Shown piece after piece: positions 34,414-44,110 of a DNA stretch of 64,000 bases. Location: assembly GCA_021843755.1 (NCBI GenBank), contig JAKBWB010000017.1, positions 1-64,000 of the forward strand, in the 5' to 3' direction. The first letter of the stretch is position 1. Each line of letters begins with the position of its first letter. Position numbers and translations under genes: made by a program. This DNA comes from Pseudomonadota bacterium. Lineage in GTDB: Bacteria; Pseudomonadota; Gammaproteobacteria; Steroidobacterales; Steroidobacteraceae. Below the pieces are notes generated by a model. The model ran no database searches, was not told the origin of the DNA, and worked only from the letters and a program-made list of their open reading frames with translations.

Positions 34414-34434
34414 TGTCAACGGACGGTGACGGAT
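34414..34434. repeat. Arm-type repeat, upstream copy
   Basis: TGTCAACGGACGGTG-A-CGGAT, partner of 33077-33097. It lies between the int start and the tRNA-Leu 3' end, where attL arm sites are expected. Confidence 0.55.
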
Positions 34435-34513
34435 CCTCGCGCACGGAAAGTACGGGTTCTCAGGGGATTTTCCGAGCGGTCAGGATGCTGGCGGATGGCT
34501 GCGGACGCTTGAG

Positions 34514-34850
34514 TGGTGCCCGGGGCCGGACTCGAACCGGCATGGGGTTGCCCCCGAGGGATTTTCGTACCCGCTACGGCTTTCGCCGCTGCGCGCCGCT
34601 GCGAACAACGGGCGCATTTGGGGTCTGGACTTTACCTTTACCATGCCGCACGGCGTATACCGCGTGGTTTAGGCAGGGGCCGTCAAGTCTCTACACTTTC
34701 CGCGCGCCGAGGCGGCGGCTTAGCTCGGTATTGCAGGCACCGCAACGTGCTGCTGTTCCACCGACTTTGACCCCATTCACGCCGGGCGTTTCCGCCCCGG
34801 GTGCTCAATTTCGTTAAGTCCCTTGCGTCTACCTATTCCGCCACCCGGGC
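34514..34850 (-). tRNA. tRNA-Leu (UAA) interrupted by a group I intron
   Basis: The 5' exon is 34850-34816 (35 nt: acceptor GCCCGGG, D-arm, anticodon stem AGGGA, loop CTT). The 3' exon is 34565-34514 (52 nt: AAAA, TCCCT, variable arm, T-arm GCCGG-TTCGAGT-CCGGC, acceptor CCCGGGC, A, CCA encoded). The exons join to a perfect 7-bp acceptor stem, a 5-bp anticodon stem and loop CUUAAAA, anticodon UAA. The gene is transcribed toward the integrase and its 3' end is the presumed attachment site. Confidence 0.93.
34566..34815 (-). ncRNA. Group I intron (IC3-like) in tRNA-Leu
   Basis: A 250-nt self-splicing intron candidate inserted after U34, the same position as the cyanobacterial/plastid tRNA-Leu(UAA) intron. 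It starts after U and ends in G. Conserved elements: P-like AAATTGAGC (34811-34803); a GAAA-capped P2 hairpin (GGGCG-GAAA-CGCCC); Q-like CAATACCGAGCTAAGCCG (34733-34716); R/S-like AAGTGTAGAGACTTGACGG; GGTAAAGGTAAAGTCCAGA; and a P9-like GCAGCGGCGAAAGCCGTAGC near the 3' end. These follow the order and wording of the Anabaena intron. It contains no ORF, so it depends on self-splicing and is not a homing element by itself. Confidence 0.9.
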
Positions 34851-35028
34851 AGGGAGGTTGTCCCATTCTACCTGAGGGGCCGCGAAGAAGCGGGCCGCCG
34901 TGCCGTAAAACGCCATGGGAAGCAATACGCAGGGGTACGTACCTCCCGTAGCGCTGTCCCTATGGCGATATCCAGCGGAATTAGCGAGACTTATCTCCCT
35001 TGGAGACTTTCACGGGCCGACAACCGGC

Positions 35029-35658
35029 ATGTCCGAAGCGACGCTTGAGGGCGAGAAGATTCATCTGTGGCGGGGTGAGCGGCATGTTCTGCGCGGCGTG
35101 AGTTTCAGGGTCACCGGCGGGGAGTGCCTGCAATTGACCGGGCCGAACGGGGCGGGCAAGACGAGTCTGCTGCGGACCATATGCGGCCTGTCCTATCCGG
35201 AGGCTGGAGCCATCCACTGGCGGGGCGAGGACGTGCGCCGGGATCTGCCGGCTTTCCACGCGGAAATGGCTTATCTGGGTCACGAGCCGCCGTTGAAAAT
35301 GGAGTTCACAGCGCGGGAGAATCTCACCTACTGGATTGGCGTGCGGCGGCGGTTGACTCGCGCGGAACTTGATCAGAAGCTCGAGCGGGTGGGCGGGGAG
35401 CGCTGGGCCGACCGGCCGGTGCATACGCTTTCGGCCGGGCAAAAGCGGCGCGTGGCGCTGGCGGGGCTGCTTCTCATGAACGTTCCGCTGTGGCTCCTCG
35501 ATGAGCCCACGACCCATCTCGATGTGGACGGTCAGCGATTGGTGGGCACATTGCTTGATGAGCACCTGGCCGGCGGCGGGCTCGCGGTGGCGGCCGTACA
35601 TCATGCTCTGATGATGTCGGAGCGCACCCTGCGGTCGCTGGAGCTCGGCGTTGTCTGA
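35029..35658 (+). CDS. ccmA: CcmA, ATPase of cytochrome c maturation
   Basis: 209 residues. Walker A GPNGAGKTS (38-46), signature LSAGQKRRVALAGLLL, Walker B LWLLDEPTTHLD. With CcmB, C and D it powers release of holo-CcmE from the heme-loading complex. ATG 35029 fits the family N-terminus; an upstream in-frame extension to 34915 lacks homology. It is the first gene of ccmABCDEFGHI. The CcmB start lies inside the last codons. Confidence 0.94.
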   Translation: MSEATLEGEKIHLWRGERHVLRGVSFRVTGGECLQLTGPNGAGKTSLLRTICGLSYPEAGAIHWRGEDVRRDLPAFHAEMAYLGHEPPLKMEFTARENLTYWIGVRRRLTRAELDQKLERVGGERWADRPVHTLSAGQKRRVALAGLLLMNVPLWLLDEPTTHLDVDGQRLVGTLLDEHLAGGGLAVAAVHHALMMSERTLRSLELGVV

Positions 35659-36388
35659 GGTCAGCGCATGGTCCGCCGCGCTACCGGCCGCGGTACCCGA
35701 GCGCAGAGCGGCGCCCTCGGCACTGGCCGTGGCTCGCCTGATGCTCGAACGGGATCTTCGCCTGGCGTTCCGCAAGGCGAGCCAACTCATCCAGCCCCTG
35801 GCGTTCTTCGTCATCGTGACGACGCTCTTTCCGCTGGCGGTCACACCCAGTCTCCCCGAGCTGCGCCGCATCGCCCCCGGGGTGGTGTGGGCGGCGGCCC
35901 TGCTGTCCTCGCTCCTGGCGCTCGAATTCCTGTTCCGCGATGACGCCCAGGACGGCACGCTCGAGCAGTTCGCGCTCTCGGGCCGGGCACTGACCGGGTT
36001 GCTGGTGGCCAAGACCGCTGCGCATTGGCTGCTCACCGGGCTGCCGCTCGCGTTGATGGCGCCGATCGCCGGGGCGGCCCTCGGTGTACCGCAGGCCGCG
36101 ATGCCCGGCATCCTGGCTTCGGTCGGCCTCGGAACGGTGACGCTGAGCCTGATCGGCGCGGTCGGAGCGGCGCTCACGATGGGACTGCGCCGCTCAGGTG
36201 CGCTGCTGTCGCTGTTGACGCTGCCGCTGGTGATCCCGGTGTTGATTTTCGGAGCGCGCGCCACGCAGCTCGCGATCAAGGGCGAATCCTATTCGGCGCC
36301 GCTGCTGTTGCTCGCGGCGCTCGCCGTGCTCGCCACGACCCTCGCGCCGCTCGCGGCCACCGCGGCGGTGCACATCAATCTCGAGTGA
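35651..36388 (+). CDS. ccmB: CcmB, membrane subunit of the heme-release ABC complex
   Basis: 245 residues with six membrane helices. Family blocks: RDLRLAFRKASQLIQPLAFF, PGVVWAAALLSSLLALEFLF and DGTLEQFALS. The start is TTG 35651, overlapping ccmA by 8 nt with GGAG 8 nt upstream; no better ATG precedes the conserved part. It pairs with CcmA in the inner membrane. Confidence 0.93.
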   Translation: MSEVSAWSAALPAAVPERRAAPSALAVARLMLERDLRLAFRKASQLIQPLAFFVIVTTLFPLAVTPSLPELRRIAPGVVWAAALLSSLLALEFLFRDDAQDGTLEQFALSGRALTGLLVAKTAAHWLLTGLPLALMAPIAGAALGVPQAAMPGILASVGLGTVTLSLIGAVGAALTMGLRRSGALLSLLTLPLVIPVLIFGARATQLAIKGESYSAPLLLLAALAVLATTLAPLAATAAVHINLE

Positions 36389-36401
36389 GACTCGCACCGC
36401 A

Positions 36402-37136
36402 ATGACCTGGACTTGGTTTCATCGTCTGGCCTCGCCGCCGTACCTATACCGGACCGCTGGCCGCCTGATCGCCTGGTTCGCCTGGCCGGCCGCGATCCTG
36501 ATCGTCGCGGGCCTGATCGGCGGGTTGTGGCTGGCGCCTCCGGACTACCAGCAGGGCGATGCATATCGAATCATCTACGTGCATGCGCCGAGCGCCTGGT
36601 TGTCGTTGATGATGTACGGGGTCATGGGGATTGCCGGGGGCATCGGCCTGATCTGGCGGATAAAGGCGGCACATGCGCTCGCGGCGAGCGCCGCTCCGAT
36701 CGGCGCCTCTTTCGCCCTGGTGACCTTGGTGACCGGCTCGCTCTGGGGCAAACCGATGTGGGGAACGTACTGGGCGTGGGATCCGCGGCTGACCTCGGAG
36801 CTGTTCTTGTTGCTGCTCTACCTGGGGTACATGGGCCTGCGGGCCGCATTCGAGGATTTGCAGCGCGCCGACCGCGCCAGCGCCGTGCTGGCGGTGGTCG
36901 GACTGGTCGATGTTCCGATCGTGCATTACTCGGTCGTCTGGTGGAATTCCCTGCACCAGGGGGCGCTGGTGTTCATCGGCAGAAAGGCGATGCCGCCCTC
37001 GATGCTGATTCCGTTGATGGTGATGTTTCTGGGGTTCACGCTCTACAGCGTGGCCGTGCTGTTGATGCGCCTTCGTGCCGAGGTGCTCAACCGGGAGCGC
37101 ACCGCACGCTGGGTGCGGGAGGAGGTGGGAGCATGA
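36402..37136 (+). CDS. ccmC: CcmC, heme handling protein
   Basis: 244 residues, six membrane helices, with the Trp-rich WWD-type loop GKPMWGTYWAWDPRLTSE and flanking His residues (VHAPSAW, VHYSVVWWNSLHQG) that hold heme. It loads heme onto CcmE in the periplasm. The stop overlaps the ccmD start (ATGA). Confidence 0.95.
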   Translation: MTWTWFHRLASPPYLYRTAGRLIAWFAWPAAILIVAGLIGGLWLAPPDYQQGDAYRIIYVHAPSAWLSLMMYGVMGIAGGIGLIWRIKAAHALAASAAPIGASFALVTLVTGSLWGKPMWGTYWAWDPRLTSELFLLLLYLGYMGLRAAFEDLQRADRASAVLAVVGLVDVPIVHYSVVWWNSLHQGALVFIGRKAMPPSMLIPLMVMFLGFTLYSVAVLLMRLRAEVLNRERTARWVREEVGA

Positions 37137-37309
37137 TGAAATTCCTGTGGATGGGCGGCTATTACCCGTTCGTCTGGCCGTCCTATGCGGTCACGTTCGT
37201 CGTGATCGGCCTCAATATCTATTGGGCCAAGCGGCTGCTCGTGCGGGCACGCCGCGCCGCGCATCGCCGGATGGAGATCCAGCTCGAGATGCAGGAGGAG
37301 CCGACATGA
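37133..37309 (+). CDS. ccmD: CcmD, small membrane protein
   Basis: 58 residues: one membrane helix (YAVTFVVIGLNIYWA) preceded by MGGYYPFVWPSY and followed by a charged tail, the standard CcmD layout. It stabilises the CcmABC-CcmE complex. ATG 37133 overlaps ccmC, and the stop overlaps ccmE (ATGA), which fixes both ends. Confidence 0.92.
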   Translation: MMKFLWMGGYYPFVWPSYAVTFVVIGLNIYWAKRLLVRARRAAHRRMEIQLEMQEEPT

Positions 37310-37797
37310 CCCCGAGACGGCGCCGTTTGCTGCTGGTGGTCGGGCTGCTCGGGGGCGTCGCCCTCGCCGGCGGCCTCGCGCTCTCGGCGCTGCGGAACAA
37401 CGTGATGTTCTATTTCGTGCCGACCCAGGTGGCCGAGGGCAAGGCCCCGGTCGGGCAGACGTTCCGGCTCGGCGGCATGGTCGCCAAAGGGAGCGTGTAT
37501 CGCACGCCCGGTACGATGGAAGTGCATTTCCGGGTCACGGACTACAAGCACGAGATTCCGGTCGAGTATACGGGCGTGCTGCCGGACCTGTTCCGCGCTG
37601 ATTCCGGGGTGATCGTCCAGGGCAAACTGCTGCCCGATGGAGTGTTCCGGGCCGACCAGGTGCTGGCCAAGCACGATCAGTACTATCGTCCGCCGGGCAT
37701 CCATCCGAAATGGGGCATCGACTACGGCGACCCGCGCGATCCGTCGCTTGCCGTCAATGCGGATGATTACAGCGGCGGCAGGGGAGTGGGCAAATGA
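37306..37797 (+). CDS. ccmE: CcmE, periplasmic heme chaperone
   Basis: 163 residues. N-terminal membrane anchor (LLLVVGLLGGVALAGGLAL), then the OB-fold: FYFVPTQVAEG, FRLGGMVAKGSV, FRADSGVIVQG. The covalent heme site is His123 in AKHDQYY (HxxxY form with Tyr127). It ferries heme from CcmC to CcmF. It overlaps neighbours at both ends. Confidence 0.95.
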   Translation: MTPRRRRLLLVVGLLGGVALAGGLALSALRNNVMFYFVPTQVAEGKAPVGQTFRLGGMVAKGSVYRTPGTMEVHFRVTDYKHEIPVEYTGVLPDLFRADSGVIVQGKLLPDGVFRADQVLAKHDQYYRPPGIHPKWGIDYGDPRDPSLAVNADDYSGGRGVGK

Positions 37798-39749
37798 TTC
37801 CGGAACTCGGGGAATTCGCGCTCATCCTCGCGTTGCTGCTGGCGGGGCTGCAGGCGTTGTTCGGCATCGGTGGTCCGGCTTTGCGGCGCGAGCGTTGGGT
37901 CGCAGCGGTCAACCCGGCGGTGGCCGGACAGTTCGTGATGGTCGCGACCTCGATGGGCTGCCTGGTGACGGCCTTCGTGCAGAACAACTTCACGGTACGC
38001 TACGTCGCCGAGAACTCCAACTCGCAGCTGCCGTTGTTCTATCGGGTGGCCGGCGTGTGGGGGGCGCATTCCGGATCGCTGCTGCTGTGGATCTTCCTGC
38101 TTGGGTGCTGGACGGTGGCGACAGCGTTCGGCACTGCGCGATTGCCGAAGCAATTTTCCGCGCGGGTGCTCGGCGTGCTCGGCGCCATCAGTTTCGGCTT
38201 TCTGCTGTACACGCTCCTGACCTCCAACCCGTTCATCAGACTCACGACCCCCTGGGCGGATGGGCTCGGCTTGAACCCGTTGCTGCAGGACCCGGGGCTC
38301 GCTGGCCACCCCCCGATGCTCTATACCGGCTACGTTGGCCTGTCGGTTGCGTTTGCCTTTGCCTGTGCCGCGCTGCTGGAGGGCAAGCTCGATCGCGAGT
38401 GGGCGCGCTGGACACGGCCGTGGACGACGGCTGCCTGGGCGTTTCTCACCTGCGGCATCGTGTTGGGTAGCTGGTGGGCGTACTATACCCTCGGCTGGGG
38501 CGGGTTCTGGTTCTGGGATCCGGTCGAGAACGCCTCGTTCATGCCGTGGCTGATGGCGACCGCGCTCATCCACTCCCTGGCGGTGACCGAAAAGCGGGGA
38601 CTGTTCAAGAGTTGGACGGTGCTGCTGGCGGTGCTCGGGTTCTCGCTGAGCTTGATCGGCACGTTCCTGGTGCGCTCCGGGATTCTGATCTCGGTACACT
38701 CCTTCGCCGTGAGTCCGGGCCGCGGGGTATTTCTACTGACCTTCCTCGTGGTCATGATCGGCGCGGCGCTCTCACTCTACGCCTGGCGCGTGCCGCATCT
38801 GAAGTCCGAGGCCGGCTTCGAGCTCACCGCGCGCGAATCGTTCCTGCTGTTCAATAACATTCTGCTGGTCACCGCCTGCGGCACAGTGTTTGCCGGTGAG
38901 ATGGCCCCGATCATCTCCCTGGCGCTGGGGCTCGGCAAGCTCTCGGTTGGTCCCCCGTACTTCAACCCGACCTTCCTGATCTCGATGCTGCCGCTGCTGG
39001 CGCTGCTGGCAGTCGGCATTCACGCGCGCTGGAAGCGTGGCGGATTGGGCGGCCAGGGGCGCACACTGCTGCTGACTCTTGCGGCCGCGGCGCTCGTCGG
39101 TTGCGTGACGGCCATCGTGATCTTTCACGGCAGGGGCGTGCTGGCGCCGGTCGGCATGACGCTCGGGACGTGGATCATCTTCTCCTCGCTGATCGACCCG
39201 ATCGAGCGGCTGCGTCGGCGTATCGCCATACCGCGCGCGGTGCTCGGGATGACCATCGCGCACATCGCGCTGGGGATCTTCGTGTTCTCGATGACTGCGG
39301 TGCAGGGCTTTACGGCCGAGCGCGACGTGGCGCTCGCCAACGGCGCGAGCGCCCGCGCCGGCGGCTACACCTTTCAGTTCGAGGGCGTCGGTCCGTTGCA
39401 CGGACGGGACTATGGCGGGTCGATCGCCAAAGTGGTCGTGACACGCGATGGACGGGCGGTGGCGGTGATGCATCCTGCGACGCGCATGTACTGGGTACAA
39501 CATACCGTGACGACCAAGTCCGCCGTGCTGTTCCACGACGGGAGCAACATCCTGGTGGCGCTCGGGCAGAACCTCGGCGATGGCCGCTGGAGCCTGCGGC
39601 TGCAGGTGCGCCCGCTGGTCAGCTTCATCTGGATCGCGGCACTCATCATGGCCTTCGGCGGCCTGCTGGCGATCACGGACCGACGCTACCGCATCGAGCA
39701 AGCACGGGCGCAGGAGACGGTTGCGGCGCTCGCCGGAGGCAAGACCTGA
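37794..39749 (+). CDS. ccmF: CcmF, heme lyase membrane subunit
   Basis: 651 residues, about 15 membrane helices. WWD domain: WWAYYTLGWGGFWFWDPVEN. VWGAHSGSLLLWIF and PWADGLGLNPLLQDPGLAGH carry the conserved His residues. It attaches heme to CxxCH of apocytochromes together with CcmH. It starts inside the ccmE stop and ends at TGATG with ccmG. Confidence 0.96.
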   Translation: MIPELGEFALILALLLAGLQALFGIGGPALRRERWVAAVNPAVAGQFVMVATSMGCLVTAFVQNNFTVRYVAENSNSQLPLFYRVAGVWGAHSGSLLLWIFLLGCWTVATAFGTARLPKQFSARVLGVLGAISFGFLLYTLLTSNPFIRLTTPWADGLGLNPLLQDPGLAGHPPMLYTGYVGLSVAFAFACAALLEGKLDREWARWTRPWTTAAWAFLTCGIVLGSWWAYYTLGWGGFWFWDPVENASFMPWLMATALIHSLAVTEKRGLFKSWTVLLAVLGFSLSLIGTFLVRSGILISVHSFAVSPGRGVFLLTFLVVMIGAALSLYAWRVPHLKSEAGFELTARESFLLFNNILLVTACGTVFAGEMAPIISLALGLGKLSVGPPYFNPTFLISMLPLLALLAVGIHARWKRGGLGGQGRTLLLTLAAAALVGCVTAIVIFHGRGVLAPVGMTLGTWIIFSSLIDPIERLRRRIAIPRAVLGMTIAHIALGIFVFSMTAVQGFTAERDVALANGASARAGGYTFQFEGVGPLHGRDYGGSIAKVVVTRDGRAVAVMHPATRMYWVQHTVTTKSAVLFHDGSNILVALGQNLGDGRWSLRLQVRPLVSFIWIAALIMAFGGLLAITDRRYRIEQARAQETVAALAGGKT

Positions 39750-40291
39750 TGATTCGTCGTTTCATCCCGCTGCTGGTGTTCGTCGGGGTGGCCGCACTGT
39801 TGGCGATGGGCATCATGCAGGCGCCGCGCAAGGACCTGGTGCCTTCGCCGCTGATCGGAAAGCATGCGCCGAACTTCTCCCTGCCGAGCCTCATGCACCC
39901 GCATCGAATGGTCAGTTCCACCCAGTTGATCGGACATTGGTATCTGTTCAACGTCTGGGGCACCTGGTGCATCTCCTGTCGCCAGGAGTACCCGGAGCTG
40001 CTGGCGATCGCGCGCACCGGCATCGTGCCGCTGATCGGCCTCGATTGGAAGGACACGCGCGGTGAGGCTTTGGCGTTTCTCAGCACCAAGGGCGATCCCT
40101 ACCAGCGCATCGCCTTCGATCCGGGCGGCCTGGAGGCGATTCACTGGGGTGTCTACGGTGCGCCGGAGACTTTCCTCGTCAATCCGCAAGGCATCATCGT
40201 GTACAAGTACATCGGGCCGATCACCCCGCGGGCGTGGACCGAAGACATCCTGCCGCGCCTGCCGGCCGACACCACCGTGGCGGGCTCGTGA
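39749..40291 (+). CDS. ccmG: CcmG/DsbE, membrane-anchored thioredoxin
   Basis: 180 residues. One N-terminal membrane anchor; redox motif WCISC in NVWGTWCISCRQEYPEL; the glutamate-containing conserved PETFLVNPQG (cis-Pro region GVYGAPETF). It reduces apocytochrome c or CcmH disulfides. ATG 39749 shares a base with the ccmF stop; the stop shares a base with the ccmH ATG. Confidence 0.93.
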   Translation: MIRRFIPLLVFVGVAALLAMGIMQAPRKDLVPSPLIGKHAPNFSLPSLMHPHRMVSSTQLIGHWYLFNVWGTWCISCRQEYPELLAIARTGIVPLIGLDWKDTRGEALAFLSTKGDPYQRIAFDPGGLEAIHWGVYGAPETFLVNPQGIIVYKYIGPITPRAWTEDILPRLPADTTVAGS

Positions 40292-40761
40292 TGCGCCTGA
40301 CACGACTGGCTCTGGCGCTGCTGCCCATCGCGCTGCTGCTCGGTGCGCCGTGGGCGCGCGCGATCGCACCGACGCAGATGCCGACACCGGCGCTCGAGGC
40401 GCGCTACGAGCGGCTCATTCACGGGTTTCGCTGCATGCAGTGTCAGGACGAGTCGCTCGCCAACTCGCCGGTGAGCCTCGCGGCCGATATGCGCCGGCAG
40501 ATCCGGCAGATGCTGCTCGCCGGAGACACCGATCGGCAGATCCGCAAGTTCTTCGTTTCCCGCTATGGCTATTTCATACTCTTCAAGCCGCCGTTCGTAT
40601 GGAAGACCGCGTGGCTGTGGCTCACGCCGGGCATCCTGCTGCTGGTGGGCGCGGTTGCCGCCGGCGTGGTCATCCACCGGCGTACGCTGCTGGTGCAGAG
40701 CGATCACGAGGAGCCAGATCCTCGCGACGGGTTGACTCGAACCCAGGAGCGCGGCCGATGA
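40291..40761 (+). CDS. ccmH: CcmH (CcmL-type), apocytochrome thiol reductase
   Basis: 156 residues. Cleaved signal (LALALLPIALLLGAPWARA), the redox pair FRCMQCQDESLANS (RCxxC), a three-helix domain (DMRRQIRQMLLAGDTDRQI, RYGYFILFKPP) and a C-terminal membrane helix. It is the short form without a fused TPR part, which is supplied by the next gene. ATGA overlap with ccmI. Confidence 0.93.
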   Translation: MRLTRLALALLPIALLLGAPWARAIAPTQMPTPALEARYERLIHGFRCMQCQDESLANSPVSLAADMRRQIRQMLLAGDTDRQIRKFFVSRYGYFILFKPPFVWKTAWLWLTPGILLLVGAVAAGVVIHRRTLLVQSDHEEPDPRDGLTRTQERGR

Positions 40762-41429
40762 TCCTATTCATATTCCTCGTGACGCTCCTGATCGCCATCG
40801 CGATTGGTTTGGTCGTGGTTCCGCTGATCCGGCCGCTGCGCACGCAGCTGCCGCCGGCTCGCTGGACGGCGCTGCTGGTCGGTGCGCTGCTTGCAGCGGG
40901 CTCGGTCGGTCTGTACCTGAAGTCGAGCAACTGGCCGTGGAAGCGCTACCCGGGGGTCGCCTCGCCGCGATCCCCCATCATCGCGCTGATCGATCATCTC
41001 GATCGCGACCCGAAAGATCTCGATGATTGGCTGAAGCTCGGACGCTCATACATCATCGTGCAGGAGTATCCGTTCGCGGTGCGCGCGTTCGCACGTGCGA
41101 ATCAGGTGGCGGGCGGCCGCAACGCGACAGCGTTGGTGGGTGAGGCCGAGGCGATGATCCTGATCCATGATTCTTCGCTCGAAGGGCGCGCCGGACAGCT
41201 GATCGACGAGGCACTGGCCATCGACCCGACTTCCCCGCAGGCGCTGTTCTTCGGTGCCGCCGAAGCCATGCGCCTGGGGGATCTGCGACTGGCGCGGCTG
41301 CGCTTCTCAAAATTACTCGCGATGAATCCACCGGCACAGGTCAAGACCATGCTAAAACAAGAAATCACCGCGATTGACGCGAAAATAGACCTGAAAGTCG
41401 CTGATCCTGCGGGTAAAAAACATAAATGA
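40758..41429 (+). CDS. ccmI: CcmI-like TPR protein of cytochrome c maturation
   Basis: 223 residues. Two N-terminal membrane helices (LFIFLVTLLIAIAIGLVVVP, TALLVGALLAAGSVGLYL), then TPR repeats (LDDWLKLGRSYIIVQEYPFA, ARANQVAGG, EALAIDPTSPQALFFGAAEA). It binds apocytochrome c tails and presents them to CcmFH. It is short compared with CcmI proteins of about 400 residues, with only about three TPRs. Last gene of the operon. Confidence 0.85.
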   Translation: MILFIFLVTLLIAIAIGLVVVPLIRPLRTQLPPARWTALLVGALLAAGSVGLYLKSSNWPWKRYPGVASPRSPIIALIDHLDRDPKDLDDWLKLGRSYIIVQEYPFAVRAFARANQVAGGRNATALVGEAEAMILIHDSSLEGRAGQLIDEALAIDPTSPQALFFGAAEAMRLGDLRLARLRFSKLLAMNPPAQVKTMLKQEITAIDAKIDLKVADPAGKKHK

Positions 41430-41573
41430 ACTCGATGATGAGCGGTGGGGTATCCTGGGCGAAATCGCTGCAGGAACCCTTTGGGCATCTAAGGGGTCTT
41501 ATGTTCAGCGGTGGCTCGGTCGCCGCGGGCTTATGCTGAGCCCCATTTCTGTTTCGACCAGAGGAGAGAGCCC

Positions 41574-41936
41574 ATGATCCAGCCAGCTCATGAGGGAACC
41601 CAGCCCCAGAAGGGCGTCAGCGGCCGTGGATTTGCGTCCATGAGTCAGGAGCGGCAGCGCCAGATTGCCAGCATGGGTGGCAAGGCGGTACCGGACGGGA
41701 AGCGCAGCTTCTCACAAAACCGTCACTTGGCGGCGGAAGCCGGTCGTAAGGGCGGTCAGAGTGTGCCGGATGAGAAGCGCAGCTTCTCGCAGAACCGGCG
41801 TCTGGCGGCGGAAGCCGGTCGTAAGGGCGGTCAGAGTGTGCCGGATGAGAAGCGCAGCTTCTCGCAGAACCGTCAGTTGGCGGCCGAGGCCGGCCGCAAG
41901 GGCGGGCAAGCCAGTCACGCCACCCACCGGGAGTAA
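41574..41936 (+). CDS. KGG-repeat general stress protein
   Basis: 120 residues, strongly hydrophilic, no signal. A conserved lead GRGFASMSQERQRQIASMGGK is followed by three 25-residue repeats (VPDEKRSFSQNR-LAAEAGRKG). KGG (GsiB/YciG-like) motifs occur in stress-induced, desiccation-type proteins; the molecular role is unclear. ATG 41574 is preceded by AGAGGAGAGAGCCC. The gene stands alone between the ccm and thi operons. Confidence 0.88.
   Translation: MIQPAHEGTQPQKGVSGRGFASMSQERQRQIASMGGKAVPDGKRSFSQNRHLAAEAGRKGGQSVPDEKRSFSQNRRLAAEAGRKGGQSVPDEKRSFSQNRQLAAEAGRKGGQASHATHRE
41688..41912 (+). repeat. Three 75-bp in-frame tandem repeats
   Basis: Units begin at 41688, 41763 and 41838. Units 2 and 3 are nearly identical at the DNA level, including synonymous positions, pointing to recent expansion by slippage or unequal crossing-over. 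Confidence 0.85.
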
Positions 41937-42138
41937 GGACGGTGGACCCGCCGTCACGCTGAACGGTGACGCCGGGGTCTCGCGGCGGCCCGCGCTCGAG
42001 GACTCGAGTGCGAGCAATGGGAAGGCAGAGCGCCGGTGTCCTCGGGGCACGCGGTGGGAGCACGTTTGTTGCCTTGCTCGGGAACGCCCGCGCGGCGGCG
42101 TTGACCCGCGTTGATTCACGTACTATCGTGTGCGCATG

Positions 42139-42238
42139 ACTAGGGGAGCCCCGTCAAGGGGCTGAGAGGCCGACGGCGCCCGCGGGCGCGGCGCGGCGAC
42201 CCTTTGAACCTGATCCAGTTTATGCTGGCGTAGGAAAG
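42139..42238 (+). promoter_or_regulatory. TPP riboswitch (THI element)
   Basis: Contains the conserved core: GGGGCTGAGAGG in the left half and ACCCTTTGAACCTGATC, then CAGTTTATGCTGGCGTAGG in the right half. Between them is a variable GC-rich P3 arm. It stands 73 bp before thiC. It binds thiamine pyrophosphate and should reduce thi expression when TPP is plentiful. Since thiC has its own AAGGAG, control could be by ribosome-site occlusion or termination; no poly-U terminator is obvious. Confidence 0.97.
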
Positions 42239-42289
42239 TTTCGGCTCTCGCCTTTCTCGCGCCGGCGACTCTGGGTCTTCTGCGGTTGA

Positions 42290-44110
<1,821 letters not shown>

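Noticed and set aside
34566-34815. Open frames within the tRNA-Leu insert as a homing endonuclease
   Set aside because: The insert is only 250 nt and the frames cross exon borders; no LAGLIDADG or GIY-YIG motif.
41688-41912. Regular 75-bp repeats as a CRISPR array
   Set aside because: The repeats are contiguous, coding and in frame; no spacers and no cas genes.
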